64,000 bases of DNA from Nepenthes gracilis. Taxonomy: Eukaryota > Streptophyta > Magnoliopsida > Caryophyllales > Nepenthaceae. The stretch covers positions 8,022,501 through 8,086,500 of the forward strand of contig BSYO01000013.1 of assembly GCA_033239525.1 (NCBI GenBank), written 5' to 3'. Shown here one piece after another: positions 11,459 to 22,184 of the stretch (its first letter is position 1; every line of letters begins with the position of its first letter). Below the pieces are notes generated by a model. The model searched no databases. It was not told where the DNA came from and saw nothing but the letters and a program-made list of their open reading frames with translations. The translations under genes were made by a program, and so were the position numbers.

Positions 11459-11757
11459 TGAATCCAATAAAATGTATGTTTGGGGTGACATCCAAAAAAT
11501 TCCTCGGTTTTATAGTATTTCACTGAGGGATAGAGGTGAATCCAGATAAAATCAAAGAAATCATTTATATGAATTTACCTCAATCCTTAAAATAAGTCCA
11601 AATATTAACTAGGAGACTGGTAGTACTCTTTAGATTCCTAACAAAATTTGCTAAGTAGTACCTTCCTTTTTTCAAAGTTTTGAGAGGGGCCAAGACTTAT
11701 GGGTTCCGCTGGACAAAAGAATATCAATTGACTTTCCAATAGTTAAAAGAATGTCAC
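11459..11757 (+). pseudogene. Tat-A reverse transcriptase, C-terminal part
   Basis: Continuation of RT after the solo LTR: residues like PIKCMFGVTSKKFLGF, G.EVNPDKIK and LRGAKTYGFRWTKE, matching the RT thumb and connection region. At about 11757 the sequence passes abruptly into material aligning with the very end of the Tat-C integrase (compare 53228-53270). Everything between, RNase H and most of integrase, has been deleted. Confidence 0.7.
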
Positions 11758-12432
11758 CAGGAGTGGTGCATATAACCTATACATCCAAAATGAAAAATTA
11801 CTCCCGAAGGCATGAATGCCCTTCCTCAAAAAGTATTATTAATAACCTCACTCCCAAATGTGACAAGGTTGAAGGTATATTTTTCTCACAGATTATAAGG
11901 TGCTTGTATGATATATTTTATCATTTTAATAAGATTGGGTTTTACATATATTATTTATATTTATTACTCATTTGTATACTTGTGTGATTCACTATGACTA
12001 TAACTGATCCTAAATCAGGTGAAATAGGGATTTTACTCCTCATCTACTAAAATGACCTATATAATAATATAATCATGGCACTTGTTAATAAAACCATACG
12101 ACCCAGAACGCGGTCAAGCGTTGACAATTACCTTAGAGATTCAGGGGCTTTAGGACTAAATGTTCAATCCCGTTTGAGAGGTCCAATTGGATGTTAAATT
12201 ATATTAAACAAGGCATAATGAAAAACGTACATTCGGTCAATAAAAAATCTAAAGGAGCTTTTCAGTATGAGTGCCAAAACATCCTTCAACAGGATGGGCA
12301 CCATCAGTTATACATGGTCCATGGACTAGGGTCCAACTAAGCCTGACAACAATGGTGAAACCACCTAGCCAGCAAACGAAAATTTCATTAAGTAGAAACA
12401 CGATACAATAGAAACAATATCAGTGACAATAA
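11758..12432 (+). other. Integrase tail and 3' untranslated region of Tat-A
   Basis: The first ~50 bases align with the end of the Tat-C integrase (TGCATATAACCTATACATCC vs TGCTTACAAGTTATGCACC, then AAAATGAAAAATT vs AGAATGAAAAATT). After that, A+T-rich sequence parallels Tat-C 53340-53420 (both contain TGCTTGTATGAT). Near 12250-12310 a CTTTTCAGTATG...CCTTC...ATCA motif recurs that is also in Tat-C at 53670-53720. The 78-codon open frame at 11751-11987 is not a gene; it runs across this join. Confidence 0.5.
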
Positions 12433-14592
12433 TCAACAAGATTTAGCTAATTGCTCAATTACAAATTTCATGGTTACATATGTATAATTCAGAAACCCCA
12501 ACTCAATACAGGAGGAACCCACCAAGTTAATCCCTGCCAAGGTGCATGTAGCTGAATCATTCTTTGGCGGAGTGCAAGGCGAGGGCCCAAATAATGGGTC
12601 CTCACTCGGCCCTAAAAAATTTATGATATCAAAACTCTGAAAAACTCTAAAATTCTTCGGATCAATGCAACCTAAAGGAAAATCAGGGGCAACCAAAGAG
12701 ACGATCCACTTGTAGAGGGAAATACCATCTTGGAACCTGGCATCCAAGATGGGACTGACTTCCTTAGTTAAAAAATTCCTCCTTGACTCCCTCTCAAGCC
12801 GGGCACACTAATTCTTAAGGCTATCGATCAGGCTTGTGATGAAAACTAATCAATGCTCAACTTCCTAGAGCTTGTCTTTGAGAATCATGATCCTATCCCC
12901 AATAATGGTATTCTCATCTAATAATTTACAGGATCTTGCCATCCACTCGGACAACTCCTTCTCCAAGATAGTAGCTTGCACTTGAAGTTGCTTACCCTCA
13001 ATCACGACAGCTTCCACCAGAATCTCTGACTCTCCATGTGTCGTAGGATCAACATACGATCAAGAGAGACGGGTAATCTCGAAATCTTGTTTATGTAACC
13101 CATCATTGATCAAACGTATGAAATCTTGAGACTACTAGACAAACAAAATATCTAGTCTAACGCAACAATATCAGAAAAAATTGAGTATGAAGAATCAACT
13201 ACATAGTATCTCCCGAATGTAAAATTCCTTATGAAAGGCGGGATCTGACAATGATTCAAGTTTGAAAACTAGTAGAGTCATCCAGCACAAGAGGAGTGAA
13301 AAGTAGCAATGCAGAGGAGCTGTGAATCTAGGGGGCTTAAAAAGCGCCCAGTTCTTCAAAACTCTTTGGTGGTGGAGGACCCAATTGAGGGGCCTCCTCT
13401 ACCTTTGGGACCTCCAATGGAAAAAGACAACACCCAAGAATCTCCACTGCAACTCTACAATTATTGGCAGGCATCTCCTCTGCCACTCCTCCATTGTTGA
13501 TAAGCTTCACCATTGGGGCAATGGGAGGAGCAAAAGCGGAATTATTAGGTAAGGACCTAACCAAAACTAGGACCTTGTACTCAGCAATGAATGGAGCAGC
13601 AATTGGTTCTTCCACGTTCACAACTTGAAACTCAAGGTCATTTATTCCCATAGAAACAATTAGAGGAGCTTCACCCCGTTAATTACAGACGCCTCTTCAA
13701 ATAATCAGTAGCTTGGGGAAGAAAGAATTGGGTCTGACCTCTGAGATGGTCCGTTAGCATTTGCCTTAGCGATCTCATCACAAGCCTCATCGACCATCCT
13801 ATCAATAGCGCCGTTAGAGGACGAAATGGATGAGGTAGGAATCAAGGCACCTACCTCCCCAGTCATTGCCTCTAGAAAGGATCAAATGAAAAGCGCCCCC
13901 GCTTTTCTATTTGGTCTACAAGGAGGCATGTCAGCGATGACTTCTCCACCCATATTAACCTCTAAATACCACAACAAGTGCCCTCTGAGTAAGAAAGTTT
14001 CCCGCCTACCGCAGCTTAGCGGCAATTTCCTCTATCAAGTTGGTCAATGGTTTGGACTAAAAGGCCTCCTTGTCCAAAACCACGTTGGAATTAGCAAAAT
14101 TAGCCATTTTTTTATTTATTTGAGAGGGTCCAGTTGGAAAGAATCGTAACAAAAAAAAATATTGGTCCTTCTAACTATTTACAGAATCCAAATTCTCTCC
14201 ACTTATTTTTATCCCCTTTCTAGATGTAAATGAAGTCCAATCACCTTCCTAGTTAAATTTGAAGACGACTTTAACAATCTTAGCATCTAAACAAAACTCC
14301 TTATGGGGGAAGAAGACGCACAAAGAAACTAGGTACCTTATTGCATTGAAATGGAGGTGGGTGATAGGAACCTCTAGAGCCTCCATTATCTCATAGAGCT
14401 CTCAAGCCAACGAAATGCAGAGTCCTGCTTGCAAATGAACTTCATAAATAACAATGAAACTATACCTTGGAGAGCAAGCTCTGTCAGACCGTGATGGAAC
14501 TTGAAAAGGAACAGTGATAGAATATTATATCTCTTATATATGTCCAACACCTTTTCAACTGTACGGTTAGAAGGAATATTAGCAACACCCAT
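12433..14592 (-). pseudogene. Tat-A antisense ORF (aORF), broken
   Basis: An ORF opposite to pol, lying between the integrase remnant and the 3' LTR. The N-terminal piece (14592 down to 14386) starts M-G-V-A-N-I-P and contains V.DIYKRYNI. A middle piece is open at 13651-13337. The C-terminal piece (12747-12433) contains WIVSLVAPDFPLGCIDPKN and E-D-P-L. These align with the antisense ORFs of Tat-B (GIQISRHIVRIVDPNFPIGI and EGPL) and Tat-C (DTLYEKYNIS). Tat-lineage elements are known to carry such an extra antisense ORF, often matched to the 'putative gypsy type transposon' family; function is unknown. Confidence 0.65.
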
Positions 14593-14702
14593 GAAAGTTG
14601 TTCAAGGAGCCAAGGAAATCAAAGAATAGTAAAAAGCAAAGTTGGGCTAAGAAACACAGTGGAAGAAGATAAACAATAAAATGAAAAAGATAGTGCGCAA
14701 GG

Positions 14703-14739
14703 GTTTAAATTGAAAAATTGTGGCCCATAACGACGTCAT
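14703..14739 (-). promoter_or_regulatory. Candidate promoter of the Tat-A antisense ORF
   Basis: Read on the minus strand: ATGACGTC (14739-14732) followed about 22 bp later by ATTTAAA (14710-14704), about 110 bp before the first Met of the antisense ORF. The whole block aligns with the Tat-C region at 56163-56200 (ATGACGCC then TATTTAAA). Conservation between two old elements, plus a bZIP-type TGACG core and a TATA-like box, supports a promoter. No transcript evidence is available. Confidence 0.45.
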
Positions 14740-15896
14740 CTTGGCCTACTTGAAGGGACGCACCGCTATAATGACTAGAGACACATGCCAATATGGGAGA
14801 ACGCCACAGCATGTATCTTCCAACAGTGATGAACTGGCATAATATCTTCCAAGGCGAAAAGCTAGTAGTAGATGATTTAGTTACCCCATTTAATTAATTA
14901 AACGGTTTAGTTTCCATCAAAATACTAACTTAGTTACTTCACAAATATTTCAGTTCCAGATTTGTCTAAATTAAAATTATTATGAAGCTGAGTTGTTAGA
15001 CGTCCGAGCTACTAGATTGTCAAATTGGTAAAAAGAAAAGTAAATCCAAATATACGAGCGGACACTCAACTCCTGAACAATGATCCAAGAATTATAAACA
15101 AACCAATATCATGTGGAGAAAATGAGCTTCCATTCGGATAATTTTATTTATTAGATCATTTCAAATTTTACAAGCTTCAAATAGTGAAAGTACAACTTAA
15201 AAAAAGGAAGAAAAAAAAGAAGACACAAAATTGCAACCCAACTGGAGAAAATTAAGAAAATTTTGTAAGTATTCGAGCATAAGTTGTAAATTTCCTAAGT
15301 ACTCAAGCATGAGTTGTACTAGAAACACCACTAAAAAAAAGAAGAAAAACATCCACCCATGCCGGCAATATCTGTCTTGATCACCTCTATAAGTGTTAGC
15401 AAGACAAAAGCCGCATTGCAACATGTGGGTCTTGGATTTGAAAAGAACGTAAAAGAGAAAAATCAAAATGATTTTTTCAATAAAAGAGGGTAATTAAGAT
15501 GGATTTCAACTGCATCCTCGATCAACGGCTACAAAACTCTAAGAATCTTTCCCACCAACTTCGGCGTCAACATCCACTAATGACTGTGAAGACAATACAT
15601 TTGCAAAGGATGACACAAGGGGCAAGTGAGAAGAAAACCGTTCTACGATATACCCTAAAGAGAAACCCTTAATTTATAGCCAAAGTAAGACACAATTGAC
15701 AAGAAAATCAATACTCATAAAGGCATCAAATCACGATCAAAGAGGACAGAGAATAAAATTCTATCAAATAAGATCGCAAATAAACAAAAAATTCTCAACA
15801 GAGGCGGGTATAGTTGGCACTACTGATTACCCAACCGGCTTTCTATTCATTGCATACTTATAGTTTAAATTCAAGACTCCAAATATGGGAAGTTAG
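14740..15896. other. Tat-A 3' untranslated region, no gene seen
   Basis: Sequence between the antisense ORF and the 3' LTR. No coding frame is convincing; the 89-codon minus frame at 15197-15466 is low-complexity (Phe runs from poly-A tracts). The motif ATGGGAAGTTAG at 15885-15896 just before the LTR parallels ATGGGAGGCTAG in Tat-C and GGAGGACTAG in Tat-B, and is the likely polypurine tract. Confidence 0.5.
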
Positions 15897-16612
15897 TGTT
15901 GAATACAACCCAAAGACGACCAACTTGGCCCAAAGTTGAAGCAGGACCCCAGCTCCAGTGATCCAAATATGGACATACAAGATCAATTCGATTAATGAAT
16001 CAACAGAATATTAAACGGGACATTTAATCCAGACAAATGGTTACAGTTAACCAAGAGATAATAATACTCTTATAAATGACCCAATCCAAAAAAGCCAAAA
16101 CGGTACTCAAATTGACTTTTGGACGGTTTCCAAATTAATTCAAATGGTGATTACACCATAGAAGTAACGCCTTTCATTCACTATCATAAAAGACTTTCCA
16201 GTATAGGCAACAGTTTCGAACTGACTAGTCGGTTAAAACCCTGGCTACAAATACAAATTCTCCCAAATCAAAGGGAGAGGGTTCGATTGAGACAGAAAAG
16301 AACATTCTAACAAAGAATACATTCAAAATAAATGGAGCAAAGTCCTCCTAATTTACATTCATTCCATTCCTTTTTTAATTCACGCTTTCCTTCTGTAACT
16401 TTTCATTTCCTTGAGAAAGACCGTTGATTTGAGTATTTAAAGATATACAGGGGAATAAGTTCCATATACTTCTAATCTCTCGTTTAGTTTATTGTGGTGA
16501 GTATAATAAGGATTATTAGTCACAAGAATCGGGCCCACTATAACCCGGATCAACAAAATAATTCATCTAACTCCCTAGCTCATACGATAATTTAAGTACC
16601 TAGAACGCATAA
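15897..16612 (+). repeat. 3' LTR of Tat-A (about 716 bp)
   Basis: Starts TGTTGAATAC after the polypurine-like GGGAAGTTAG and ends AACGCATAA, matching in position the AATGTATCA end of the 5' copy. The two copies differ at many sites, so the insertion is old. The 5' target duplication is outside the window; the bases after the LTR are CTATG. Confidence 0.75.
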
Positions 16613-16679
16613 CTATGTATTCAATATATTTAAAAAATCAGAAAATATTTTTCATTCACACCAAATACCAAAAAAATAA

Positions 16680-17285
16680 AAATAAAAATAAATTTTCAAA
16701 TAAATTATTTCTGGGGCAAATAAATAATCACCCAAGCCTTCAAATAAAGATTTTATAATTTTTTCACTTCAGAACGCCGTTGATGATGAGGGCATGACGA
16801 TTTATTATCACCAACTGGAACATTCCCTTTTTTAAGCCAAAAATGTCAACAAAACTACTTCAATGCATTTGCGCCGGGGCTCAAAGGAATTCAGAGGCAT
16901 ATATCTTTTCAACTGCAACTTTTATCTCCATTATCAAATAAAAATTTAATAATAAAAATTTTAAAATGTAAAAATTATATGTAATATTTTTTGTAAATTA
17001 TTAACATTAATTAAATTTTTAACCCAATAAAAAAGTAAAATTAAAAAAATATTGTGGTCTGAAAAATAAAGATGATAGGATTAACTATAACATTACCATC
17101 ATCACATGGCACTCCATGTGAACTGCCTCACAACATCCACTTGGCCTGCAAGGCATTTGAGGGGATTGTGACCAATCGTCATCAAAATTTTTCCACGTTT
17201 CGATCATATCCACCACATATTATTTGATGATAGGTAGGTTTTGGATCCTTTAATGGCTCAGCTTGACTCTAGTCCCTACCAGAGC
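16680..17285. repeat. Dispersed 0.6-kb repeat, copy 1
   Basis: Closely similar, in the same orientation, to 60630-61197. Shared runs include GGTGTTT-free spacers and blocks such as TTTATTATCACC, ACTGGAACAT, TTTTTTAAGC, AATGTCAACAAAACTA, TTCAATGCATTTGCGC, AACATTAC and ATCATCACATGGCACTC. I see no terminal repeats, TG...CA ends or coding frame, so it is not obviously an LTR or MITE. It may be an older segmental duplication or an unclassified dispersed repeat. It lies outside both neighbouring retrotransposons. Confidence 0.8.
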
Positions 17286-17550
17286 CAAGCTTAAACTAGT
17301 CATCATGTCATTAGAGATGGTAATAATATTTTTATTGGCAATATAGTTGGTATCCTAATAGGTTTGGCATAATAAGTAACTAAACCCATGTATTATAAAG
17401 TTTTATAGAACACATGTATTCATGCAACTAAATCAGTTTGCACCGTAAATTAGTAATCAAACATTGGGATGGGTGAACATCCATTTAGGGCTCCAAATGA
17501 GCCAAGAATGTCTGTAATATTTCAGAAGCTCGTTTGATAGAGGCTCATTC
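17286..17550. other. Insertion target of the copia element, left side
   Basis: A+T-rich sequence with no gene. It joins directly to 22843-23215 once the copia element and one CATTC are removed. The joined sequence has GAGCC / AAGCTT-rich wording reminiscent of a dispersed plant repeat, but I cannot name the family. The target duplication CATTC is at 17546-17550. Confidence 0.5.
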
Positions 17551-17580
17551 AGTTGGAAATCTCTCCCATGAAGAAATTTT

Positions 17581-17629
17581 GGTCAACATTCAGTTGACCG
17601 GATGGGCGGTCAACTAGAATATTGACCGG
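17581..17629. promoter_or_regulatory. W-box-like inverted array in the copia 5' LTR
   Basis: Alternating GGTCAA and TTGACC cores spaced by short linkers, four cores in all. TTGAC is the W-box core bound by WRKY transcription factors. The equivalent 3' LTR region (22215-22289) has six cores. Confidence 0.55.
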
Positions 17630-17875
17630 TCTGTCTTAGAAGGACGGTCTACAAGGAGATGATCGGCTCCGTTAAAATGACACAGAAGACTGCCCACTGG
17701 CTAAGGGTAGTAGAGTTGACCTGCCTATTTAGGTAACATTGAAAACCCAAGGTAACAGACTCCTCTCACTGCTGCATTGCGCCATCTGCTTTGGGAGATA
17801 CATGCCTCTTGGGAACCGTGCACCTACTACAAGGAAGGACGTGCTGGTTCAGCTGCTGAGACCTTTGTATATCCT

Positions 17876-17883
17876 TATATATA
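17876..17883 (+). promoter_or_regulatory. TATA box of the copia 5' LTR
   Basis: TATATATA preceded by a C+T-rich stretch, conserved at the same place in the 3' LTR (22539-22546). It is a plausible core promoter driving the genomic RNA. Confidence 0.6.
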
Positions 17884-18176
17884 TGTGTGGGTGGTAAGCA
17901 GAAAGTGTAGAGAGTAGAAGAGTAAAGTGTGTGAGAGTAAGAAAGAAAAACAGAATAGTGGAAGAATGCCCGACTGAGTGTGTGAGCATTTCCGCCTTAC
18001 TGTTTGTAATCTCTATCTCACACATAGTGTAATTTTTTCGGACTCAACGTCCCGTGGTTTTTCCCTTGATTCATAAGGGTTTTCTACGTAAATATCGGTT
18101 GTCATTATTCCTTCTTTCCTTCTCTTCGATCTCTTTGTGCTTGTGATGGTAGGCTGCCCCATTTCCGGCCAACAAG

Positions 18177-18190
18177 TGATATCAGAGACT
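18177..18190 (+). other. Primer-binding site of the copia element
   Basis: TGATATCAGAGACT two bases after the 5' LTR. It differs by a few bases from the TGGTATCAGAGC motif complementary to the 3' end of initiator tRNA-Met, the usual primer of plant copia elements. Confidence 0.8.
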
Positions 18191-18209
18191 GGTTGAGAAC
18201 TCTGTTCTA

Positions 18210-18935
18210 ATGGCGTCTACATCATCGAAAAATCTGCCGTTTAGCGTTGAACCGTTTAACGGGCAGGGCAACTTCATTCTTTGGCAAGAAATGGTGAAGA
18301 ACATTCTCACCAGGGAATGGACGAAAAAGGCGCTAAAGAAGAAGGAAGAGAAGCCTACAAAGTTAACCGATGACGAATGGCAAGACAAAAGAGATCTTGC
18401 AAATTGCACTATTAAACTCTGCCTGTGAACAACACTCTCCAGAAGTACTTGGCCGGGCCGACCGTAAGTCCTGAAGTTGGAAAGCCGGTATAAGTCCAAA
18501 TCCTTGACAACCAAACTTCATATGAAGAAGCAATTCTACGGCCTACGGTTGTCAGAAAGAGGAAGCTTTGAGAAGCATTTGGACGAGTTCAACCGGATAT
18601 TGATGCAGATGTCCCCCCTTGATGAAGAGATCAAGGAGGAGGATAAGGCGTTGGTCATGCTGGCCTCTCTGCCAGCCTCCTATGATCATATAGTCACAAC
18701 ATTGCTGTTTGGCAAAGATACTTTGAAGTCCGGACGCGCTATTGCTTCCCTTACTCATGAATAAGTTAAGGAGGTCACAAGGGGCCTCGACATCCGAGGT
18801 ACTTGTGGTGAATCAAGGGGAAGAAGCGGTAGGCCGTCAAAAATAAGGGAGAGAAAGCTCGCAGACAAGTCAAGATCGAGGTATCAAAACCTTGAGTGCC
18901 ACCACCGTGGTAAGAAGGGCCATATTAAGAAAGCA
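18210..18935 (+). pseudogene. Copia gag, broken
   Basis: Starts MASTSSKNLPFSVEPFNG, the usual opening of Tork-type gag, and reads to a stop at 18426-18428. The next ~50 bases are open in another frame, then the original frame resumes at about 18477 (LESRYKSKSLTTKLHMKKQF...). This implies two compensating indels. Residues like HLDEFNRIL...EEDKALVMLASLP are typical of the gag core. A degenerate zinc knuckle follows at 18893-18930 (C-H-H...GHIKK) and lacks the final Cys. Gag would form the virus-like particle; this copy cannot. Confidence 0.85.
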
Positions 18936-20660
18936 TTGCTTCAAATGGAAGCGAAAAATACGGAAAAAGAAAAAGGTGATGAGTGGGCCCAGGAAGAGGA
19001 AAGGTCCTCCATCTCAGTAGTAACAGCAGGCGGTCTCCTGCTAACAAGTGAAGGAGACGTGGCAAATGTGACGGACGAGGAGTCCGGCTGGGTGATTGAC
19101 TCTGGTGCCACCTTGCACGTAACGTCCAGAAGGCAGCTGTTTACATCCTATACTCCAGGAGATTTTGAAGTAATAAGGATGGGGAATGAAGGAACATCTC
19201 CCGTTGTAGGTAGAGGAGATGTTATCCTGGTCACAAATAACGGGACAAAGCTGATATTGAAGGACGTACGTCATGTCCCTAATATTCGGCTGAATGTCAT
19301 CTCAGCCGGACGCCTGGATGATGAAGGTTATTGCAATACCTTCTGTGAAGGCGAGTGGAAGCTGACAAGAGGATCTCTTGTTGTAGCAAGAGGAAAGAAG
19401 GCCGCCGGCCTGTATCTGATGAAGGCCTGTGCAGTGGCAGGAGATGTGAATACCACAGCCAGCACAGAAACGATGGACCTGTGGCATAGAAGGCTAAGCC
19501 ACATAAGTAATGAAGGGCTGTCCTACTTGGCCAAGAAAGGCCTGATCACTGGAGCAAAGGAGGAAGGACAAAAGACATGTCCTTATTGCTTGGCTGGAAA
19601 GCAAATGAGAGTTTCATTCCATGGGGAGTCGTCTGGTCCGATGGCGGAGCTCCTAAAACTAGTTCACACAGATGTGTGTGGGCCATTCAGAGAAAAGTCT
19701 TTTGGTGGAACCCAATATTTTATTTTTTTCATTGGCGACTGCTCAAGAAGGCTGTAGGTCTACCCACTAAAGACTAAGGACCAGGTTCTTGGTATCTTTG
19801 AGCAGTTCCACGCTCTAGTGGAGCGCCAGACGGGGAAGAAGCTAAAGGCCATCCGTAGTGACAACGGCGGCGAATACTTGGGACCCTTTGATGCCTACTG
19901 CTGGTTGCATGGTATTAGGCATCAGAAAACGCCACCAAAGACTCCACAGTTGAATGGAGTGGCAGAACTGATGAATCGTACGCTCTTGGAGAGAGTACGC
20001 TGCATGCTTTCCGAAGCAAAGCTTCAAGCTTCATTCTGGGCAGAAGCACTCCGGACGGCGGCCTACATCATCAACAACTTCGCCCAAATAAGCCTCTAAT
20101 GGGTGAAGTGGCAAAAAGATATGGACGACAAGGAGCCGTCCTATGATCATTTGCGAGTATTTGGATGCAAAGCATTCGTACATGTCCCAAGATATGAAAG
20201 GACAAAGGCGAGCCAAAACGACTCGGTCGTCTTTTTGGGCTACGGGAAGATGAACTAGACTACGGTTCTATGATCCACCACCGTAAAAACTCGTCGGTCT
20301 AGGGACATAACTTTCATTAAAAATGAGACGATCAAGACATTTACGGGGAAGGCCAAATGTGACGATGAACAAAATGGACCAAGTGGGCACTTTGAAGGCC
20401 CGTCCGGCATCATTAGAAGGAGAGGATCCTGGTTAGGGGACGGTTGAGGATAATGAAGGGGAAGTCATGACTCCAGATGACACCAATGATGAAGTTGTTC
20501 CTCAACCAGCTGGAAATATCTCTGTTAGACGGTCCTCTCGTGACAGACGGCCGTCCATCCGCCTGTCACCAAATGAATATGTCATGCTCACTGATGCCGG
20601 AGAGCCCGAAGATTATGAAGAGGCAATGAAGGATGACAGCAAAGAGGACTAGCTGGAAGC
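18936..20660 (+). pseudogene. Copia protease and integrase, broken
   Basis: Protease: V-I-D-S-G-A-T at 19092-19112, the aspartic active site. GAG pre-integrase: L-W-H-R-R-L-S-H near 19478-19504. Integrase core: V-H-T-D-V-C-G-P-F near 19661-19687 (first Asp), S-D-N-G-G-E-Y near 19857-19877 (second Asp) and N-G-V-A-E near 19952-19968 (Glu), so the D-D-E triad is still readable. In-frame stops are at 19755, 20097 and about 20258, and again at 20650. The frame is otherwise unchanged across the first stops, so these are point nonsense mutations rather than indels. Confidence 0.9.
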
Positions 20661-20661
20661 C

Positions 20662-22184
20662 ATGAATGAGGAGATGAGCTCCCTTCATGAAAATCACACC
20701 TTTGACTTGGTAAAACTTCCTAAGGAGAAGAAGGCCCTCAAGAACAAATGGGTCTATCGCTTGAAGCAGGACGAGAATACCAAGAAGCCTAAGTACAAGG
20801 CACGGTTGGTGGTGACGGGCTTCAGTCAACAAAAGGGGATTGATTTTGATGAGATCTTTGCCTCGGTTGTCAAAATATCCTCCGTTCGGGTAGTGCTTGG
20901 CCTGGCTGCCGCCCAGGACTTGAAGGTTGAACAAATGGATGTCCGGACAGCATTCCTCCATGGTGAGCTTGAGGAGGAGATCTACATGGAGCAACCGGAG
21001 GGGTTCAAAGTCAAGGGGAAGGAGAAACTTGTCTGCCGACTAAGAAAGAGTCTGTACGGATTAAAGCAAGCCCCCGGGTAGTTGTACAAGAAATTTGAGT
21101 CAGTTATGACCAGTCAGGGGTACCGGCGGACAACTCGTGACCATTGCGTATTTGTACAAAAGCTCTCGGATGATGATTTTGTTGTTCTTCTCCTTTACGT
21201 AGACGACATGCTAATCGTCAGACGCAATGGAGATCGGATAAATAAGCTGAAGGAGCAGCTTGGAAATCATTTGTCATGAAGGACCTTGGATCGGCTAAGC
21301 AGATTCTGGGAGTCAGAATCTTAAGCGATCGGAAGACAAGGAAGTTATGGTTGTCTCAAGAGAACTATCTTGAGAAAGTGATCCAACAATTCAACATGGA
21401 GAAGTCAAAGCCCGTGAGTACACCATTAGCGAATCACTACAGGCTGAGCACTCGTCAATGCCCGACTACGGATGACGAGAGGAAATACATGAAAGGCGTT
21501 CCCTACTCATCAGCTGTAGGAAGCCTGATGTATGCTCTGGTGTGCACCAGACCGGACATAGCTCATGCCGTCGGGACAGTCAGCCGATTTCTGTCCAATC
21601 CAAGAAAGGAATACTGGTCTGCAGTAAAATGGATCATGAGGTATATTCAGGGTACTTCCAAGAGGTGCTTGTATTTTGGAAGCGACAAATCGTAGTTGGT
21701 GGGATACTCAGACGCAGACATGGCCGGAGATGTTGACACACGCAAATCCACATCGGGTTACTTGATAAAATTTACAGACGATGCAGTTTCTTAGCAATCC
21801 AAGCTACAAAAATGTGTAGCTCTATCCACAACTGAAGCCGAATACATTGCAGTTACGGAAGCTTGCAAGGAGATGCTGTGGATGAAGGAGTTCGTTCAGG
21901 AGTTAGGCATCAAACAGGAGAAATATGTGGTACTTTGTGACAGCCAGAGTGCCATTCATCTATGTAAGAACTCCTCATTTTATTCCAAATCTAAGCACAT
22001 TGATACACGATATCATTGGGTGCGAGATGTGCTAGAGGAAGGACTTCTGTCATTAGAAAAGGTTAGCATGGAAGAGAATGGGGCAGACATGATGACGAAG
22101 ATTCTACCGAAAGGAAAGAATGAGGCATGCTGCAAGATGGCCGGGCTAACAGAGTTAACTTCCTCATGGTCGAGAGGAAAAGTT
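20662..22184 (+). pseudogene. Copia reverse transcriptase and RNase H, broken
   Basis: RT: NKWVYRLKQDE, KARLVVTGFSQ and QMDVRTAFLHGEL at 20740-20970, and the catalytic Y-V-D-D-M intact at 21196-21210. RNase H: S-T-T-E-A-E-Y near 21827-21847 and L-C-D-S-Q-S-A near 21934-21954. Breaks are a stop at 21079, a frameshift near 21270, and stops at 21693 and 21792. The region ends at the polypurine tract (about 22171-22184) before the 3' LTR. The 110-codon open frame at 21873-22205 is the end of this domain reading on into the LTR. Confidence 0.92.

Larger units (their letters stand above)
5775..16612 (+). mobile_element. Tat-A: Tat-lineage Ty3/gypsy element with antisense ORF
   Basis: Order on the plus strand: truncated 5' LTR (5775-6385), primer-site motif (6386), decayed gag and protease (6440-7900), RT (8216-8882 and 11459-11757), a remnant of the integrase C-terminus (about 11758-11830), an antisense ORF region (12433-14592, minus) and a 3' LTR (15897-16612). 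Assignment to Tat rests on the TTGGCACC-type primer-site motif flush with the LTR, on colinearity with Tat-B and Tat-C in this window, and on the antisense ORF between integrase and 3' LTR known from Tat-lineage elements. It is split by a solo LTR at 8883-11458 and lacks RNase H and most of integrase. Confidence 0.8.
17551..18174 (+). repeat. 5' LTR of the copia element (624 bp)
   Basis: Matches 22185-22837. The first base of the expected TGTTGG is mutated to A. It has a TATATATA box at 17876-17883, a purine-rich stretch after it, and four TTGAC/GTCAA cores at 17581-17629. It ends CCGGCCAACA, two bases before the primer site. Confidence 0.92.

Noticed and set aside
15197..15466. Phe-rich 89-codon minus ORF
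   Set aside because: Low-complexity translation of poly-A tracts in the Tat-A 3' region.
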